From: Pseudodesulfovibrio sp.
GTDB taxonomy: Bacteria > Desulfobacterota > Desulfovibrionia > Desulfovibrionales > Desulfovibrionaceae
Direction: 5' to 3'
Length of the DNA stretch: 38,315 bases
Assembly (NCBI RefSeq): GCF_028692895.1
Contig: NZ_JAQUWN010000033.1
Span: 1-38,315 of the forward strand
Positions 36,914 to 38,315 of the stretch are shown piece by piece (the first letter of the stretch is position 1; the number at the start of each line of letters is the position of its first letter). Under the pieces are notes generated by a model that worked only from the letters and a program-made list of their open reading frames with translations, did no database searches and had not been told where the DNA came from. A program made the position numbers and the translations under genes.

Positions 36914-37834
36914 ATGTTGAAAGTCGGAGTGGTCGGCCTGGGCAAGATGGGGCGCATTCACCTGCGCAACTACACCGAGATGGCCGACGTCGAGGTCGTG
37001 GGCGTGGTGGACGTGGCGGCCGAGGCCCGGGAGGAGGTCGCGGCCCGGTTTGGGGTGGCCGCCTTCGCCACGGTGGAGGAGCTGCTGGCCCTTGGACCCG
37101 ACGCGGTGAGCGTCTGCGTGCCGACCGTCTTGCACCACGACGCGGGGAGCAAGCTCCTCGACGCCAGGGTCAACGTCCTCATCGAGAAGCCGCTGGCCGC
37201 CACCGCCGGGGAAGGCGAGGAGCTGGTCCGTCTGGCCGCCGAAAACGGCGTCACCCTCATGGTCGGCCACGTGGAGCGGTTCAATCCGGCCATCGTCCGG
37301 CTCAAGGAGCTGCTGGGCGACGACGTGGTCTCCATCCAAATCACGCGCGTGAGCCCGTATCCGGCGCGCATCCAGGACGTGGGCGTCATCAAGGACCTCG
37401 GGTCGCACGACATAGACCTGATCCGCTTCCTGTCCGGTTCGGATTTCAAGTCGGTCCACGGGGTCTGGTCGGCCTCCCTGGGCGAGCACGAGGACAGCGC
37501 CCTGATTGCCGCCGAAATGGAGAACGGCGTGCTGGCGAGCGTCACCACCAACTGGCTGACCCCGTACCGGGAGCGCAGCATTGCCGTGACCTGCAAGGCC
37601 CGGCGGCTGGCGGCGAACCTGATAACCCAGGAGGTCCGCGAATATTCGGCCGCGCCCGGCTGCGACAACGCCTGGACCGTGCGCGAATGGCCCGTCATGG
37701 CCCGCGAGACCATCAAGGAGGAGCTGACCCGGTTCATCGAAGCGGTGCGCGGCGGCGCGGCGGCCCCCATCACCGGCGAGGACGGCCTCAAGGTCCTCCA
37801 GGTGTTCGACCGGATTTTCTCCCGCGCCGGGTAG
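36914..37834 (+). CDS. Gfo/Idh/MocA-family NAD(P)-dependent oxidoreductase
   Basis: 306 residues. N-terminal Rossmann domain VGVVGLGKMGRIHLRNY (4-20) for NAD(P), EKPLAAT (the Lys-Pro catalytic motif), MVGHVERFNPA (the conserved region before the C-terminal domain), and DLGSHDIDLIRFL carrying the usual catalytic His-Asp. GAGGG precedes ATG 36914. In several delta-type proteobacteria a related gene sits in the lpx cluster next to lpxB. GnnA, which oxidises UDP-GlcNAc at C3 for lipid A with amide-linked chains, belongs to this superfamily. A lipid A sugar role is therefore plausible but not shown; no GnnB-type aminotransferase is in the window. Confidence 0.88.
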   Translation: MLKVGVVGLGKMGRIHLRNYTEMADVEVVGVVDVAAEAREEVAARFGVAAFATVEELLALGPDAVSVCVPTVLHHDAGSKLLDARVNVLIEKPLAATAGEGEELVRLAAENGVTLMVGHVERFNPAIVRLKELLGDDVVSIQITRVSPYPARIQDVGVIKDLGSHDIDLIRFLSGSDFKSVHGVWSASLGEHEDSALIAAEMENGVLASVTTNWLTPYRERSIAVTCKARRLAANLITQEVREYSAAPGCDNAWTVREWPVMARETIKEELTRFIEAVRGGAAAPITGEDGLKVLQVFDRIFSRAG

Positions 37835-37855
37835 CGCGGGCGGCGAAGCAATGGA

Positions 37856-37890
37856 AAAGGCCCCGTCTCCAGCGAGACGGGGCCTTTCTT
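37856..37890 (+). terminator. strong intrinsic terminator after the oxidoreductase gene
   Basis: The 14-bp perfect stem AAAGGCCCCGTCTC / GAGACGGGGCCTTT (37856-37869 with 37874-37887) has a CAGC loop and is followed by CTT. A's on the left and T's on the right allow it to work in both directions. Confidence 0.9.
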
Positions 37891-38092
37891 ATGCGGCCCC
37901 ATGTCAATCCCTCCCATTTGCCCTGTCTTCGACTGTTCACAGGCCATACTTCACCCTCAGCATAACGGCTAATTTGTTGTATTCATTTTCTTATTCGTAC
38001 TCTGCGGCACCAAGTACCGATTCGGTACGGTAGTTGTTTTGGATCGCCATTTTGTTCGTAGTCGATGCTACCTAAGGCCCCCCGCGATCCGT
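37891..38092 (-). other. non-coding end of an IS110/IS1111 element (candidate bridge RNA region)
   Basis: Roughly 200 bp without a gene between the chromosomal terminator and the transposase stop codon, visibly more AT-rich than its surroundings. It contains a perfect palindrome, GTACCGA-T-TCGGTAC (38014-38028), and a minus-strand stem CCTGT..ACAGG near 37927-37943. In the IS1111 group the structured bridge RNA lies downstream of the transposase, which is this side. The exact IS end cannot be fixed from the sequence alone. Confidence 0.45.
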
Positions 38093-38315
38093 TCAGGCCG
38101 TTGCCGGTGGCAAGCTGAGCTTCCACAGCAATGCGGCCAGCTTTCGAGCCAGCGCGGTGATCGCCTTTTGCGGCACGCCGTGTCGGCTCAAAATCCGATT
38201 GTAGAACTCCCGCGCCCATTCATCCCGTTGCTTCCAGCCCCAGGCCGCCTCCACGAGCAGGCTTCGCAACCGGCGTTGCCCGACCGGACGGATGAACGAC
38301 TTTTCCTTCCCCCCG
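38093..38315 (-). CDS. IS110/IS1111-family transposase, C-terminal part (runs off window)
   Basis: The last 73 residues are visible, entering the window at base 38315 and ending at TGA 38095-38093. IRPVGQRRLRSLLVEAAWGW is followed by ILSRHGVPQKAITALARKLA and ALLWKLSL. This is the conserved end of the Transposase_20 domain of DEDD/serine recombinases of the IS110 family. The N-terminal DEDD catalytic part lies to the right of the window. Intactness cannot be judged. Confidence 0.85.
   Translation of the reverse strand, partial: GGKEKSFIRPVGQRRLRSLLVEAAWGWKQRDEWAREFYNRILSRHGVPQKAITALARKLAALLWKLSLPPATA

Overview
The window is a high-GC chromosomal segment from a Gram-negative bacterium, most likely a member of the Desulfovibrionales (Desulfovibrio/Pseudodesulfovibrio type). 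Pointers are lpxB (lipid A), hslVU, degP and rho; a rho-carD-pth-rplY-prs-tRNA-Gln-ispE run that I associate with that order; and many large PAS/CHASE histidine kinases. The taxonomic call is inference, not a computed placement. The core is flanked by mobile DNA: an integrase and tRNA attachment site on the left edge, an IS110-type transposase on the right edge, and a decayed lower-GC patch behind tRNA-Arg in the middle.

Left edge (1-1111): the 5' part of a tyrosine integrase gene on the minus strand. Between it and a 47-bp 3' fragment of tRNA-Thr(CGT), which is the attR of an island lying off to the left, sits a dense recombination/regulation region. It holds a 14-bp inverted repeat, three CAATA boxes at exactly 10-bp spacing and two TTAAGCG boxes at 10-bp spacing. 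Metabolic stretch (1112-6263): an orphan hydantoinase/oxoprolinase HyuA-type protein, a gamma-glutamylcyclotransferase-like protein, an ADP-forming acyl-CoA synthetase with fused alpha and beta parts, and a 4-oxalocrotonate tautomerase-like protein.

6385-9751: a plus-strand operon of a macro-domain protein, hslV, hslU and an arginase-family ureohydrolase, closed by a clear intrinsic terminator. 9789-23492: a long minus-strand run. In transcription order it holds degP, ispE, tRNA-Gln, prs, rplY, (terminator), pth, carD, rho, (terminator), a BepA-like M48 protease with TPRs, ribF, a ClC channel with CBS domains, and a pseudo-receiver/TPR protein. Between ispE and tRNA-Gln lies a tandem array of 123-bp hairpin-forming units, the most unusual repeat in the window.

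23740-25770: tRNA-Arg(CCT) with promoter and terminator. It is followed by about 1.7 kb of atypical, lower-GC, partly frameshifted coding remnants, including a small protein with a phage MuF-like CxxC/HPNCKC metal-knuckle signature and a frameshifted secreted protein, and then by a small intact lipoprotein gene. 25884-36765: a minus-strand run from lpxB through a DsrE-like protein, a periplasmic solute-binding protein, a hybrid histidine kinase, a four-PAS/GAF kinase, a CHASE4/HAMP/PAS kinase, a four-helix membrane protein and a small protein. No stand-alone response regulator is present, and the binding protein sits 19 bp before the hybrid kinase like a split EvgS/BvgS-type sensor. 36914-37834: a Gfo/Idh/MocA oxidoreductase divergent from lpxB, possibly a lipid A sugar enzyme, with a strong terminator. 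The right edge carries the C-terminal end of an IS110/IS1111 transposase and about 200 bp of its non-coding flank, where a bridge RNA would be expected if the element is of the IS1111 group.
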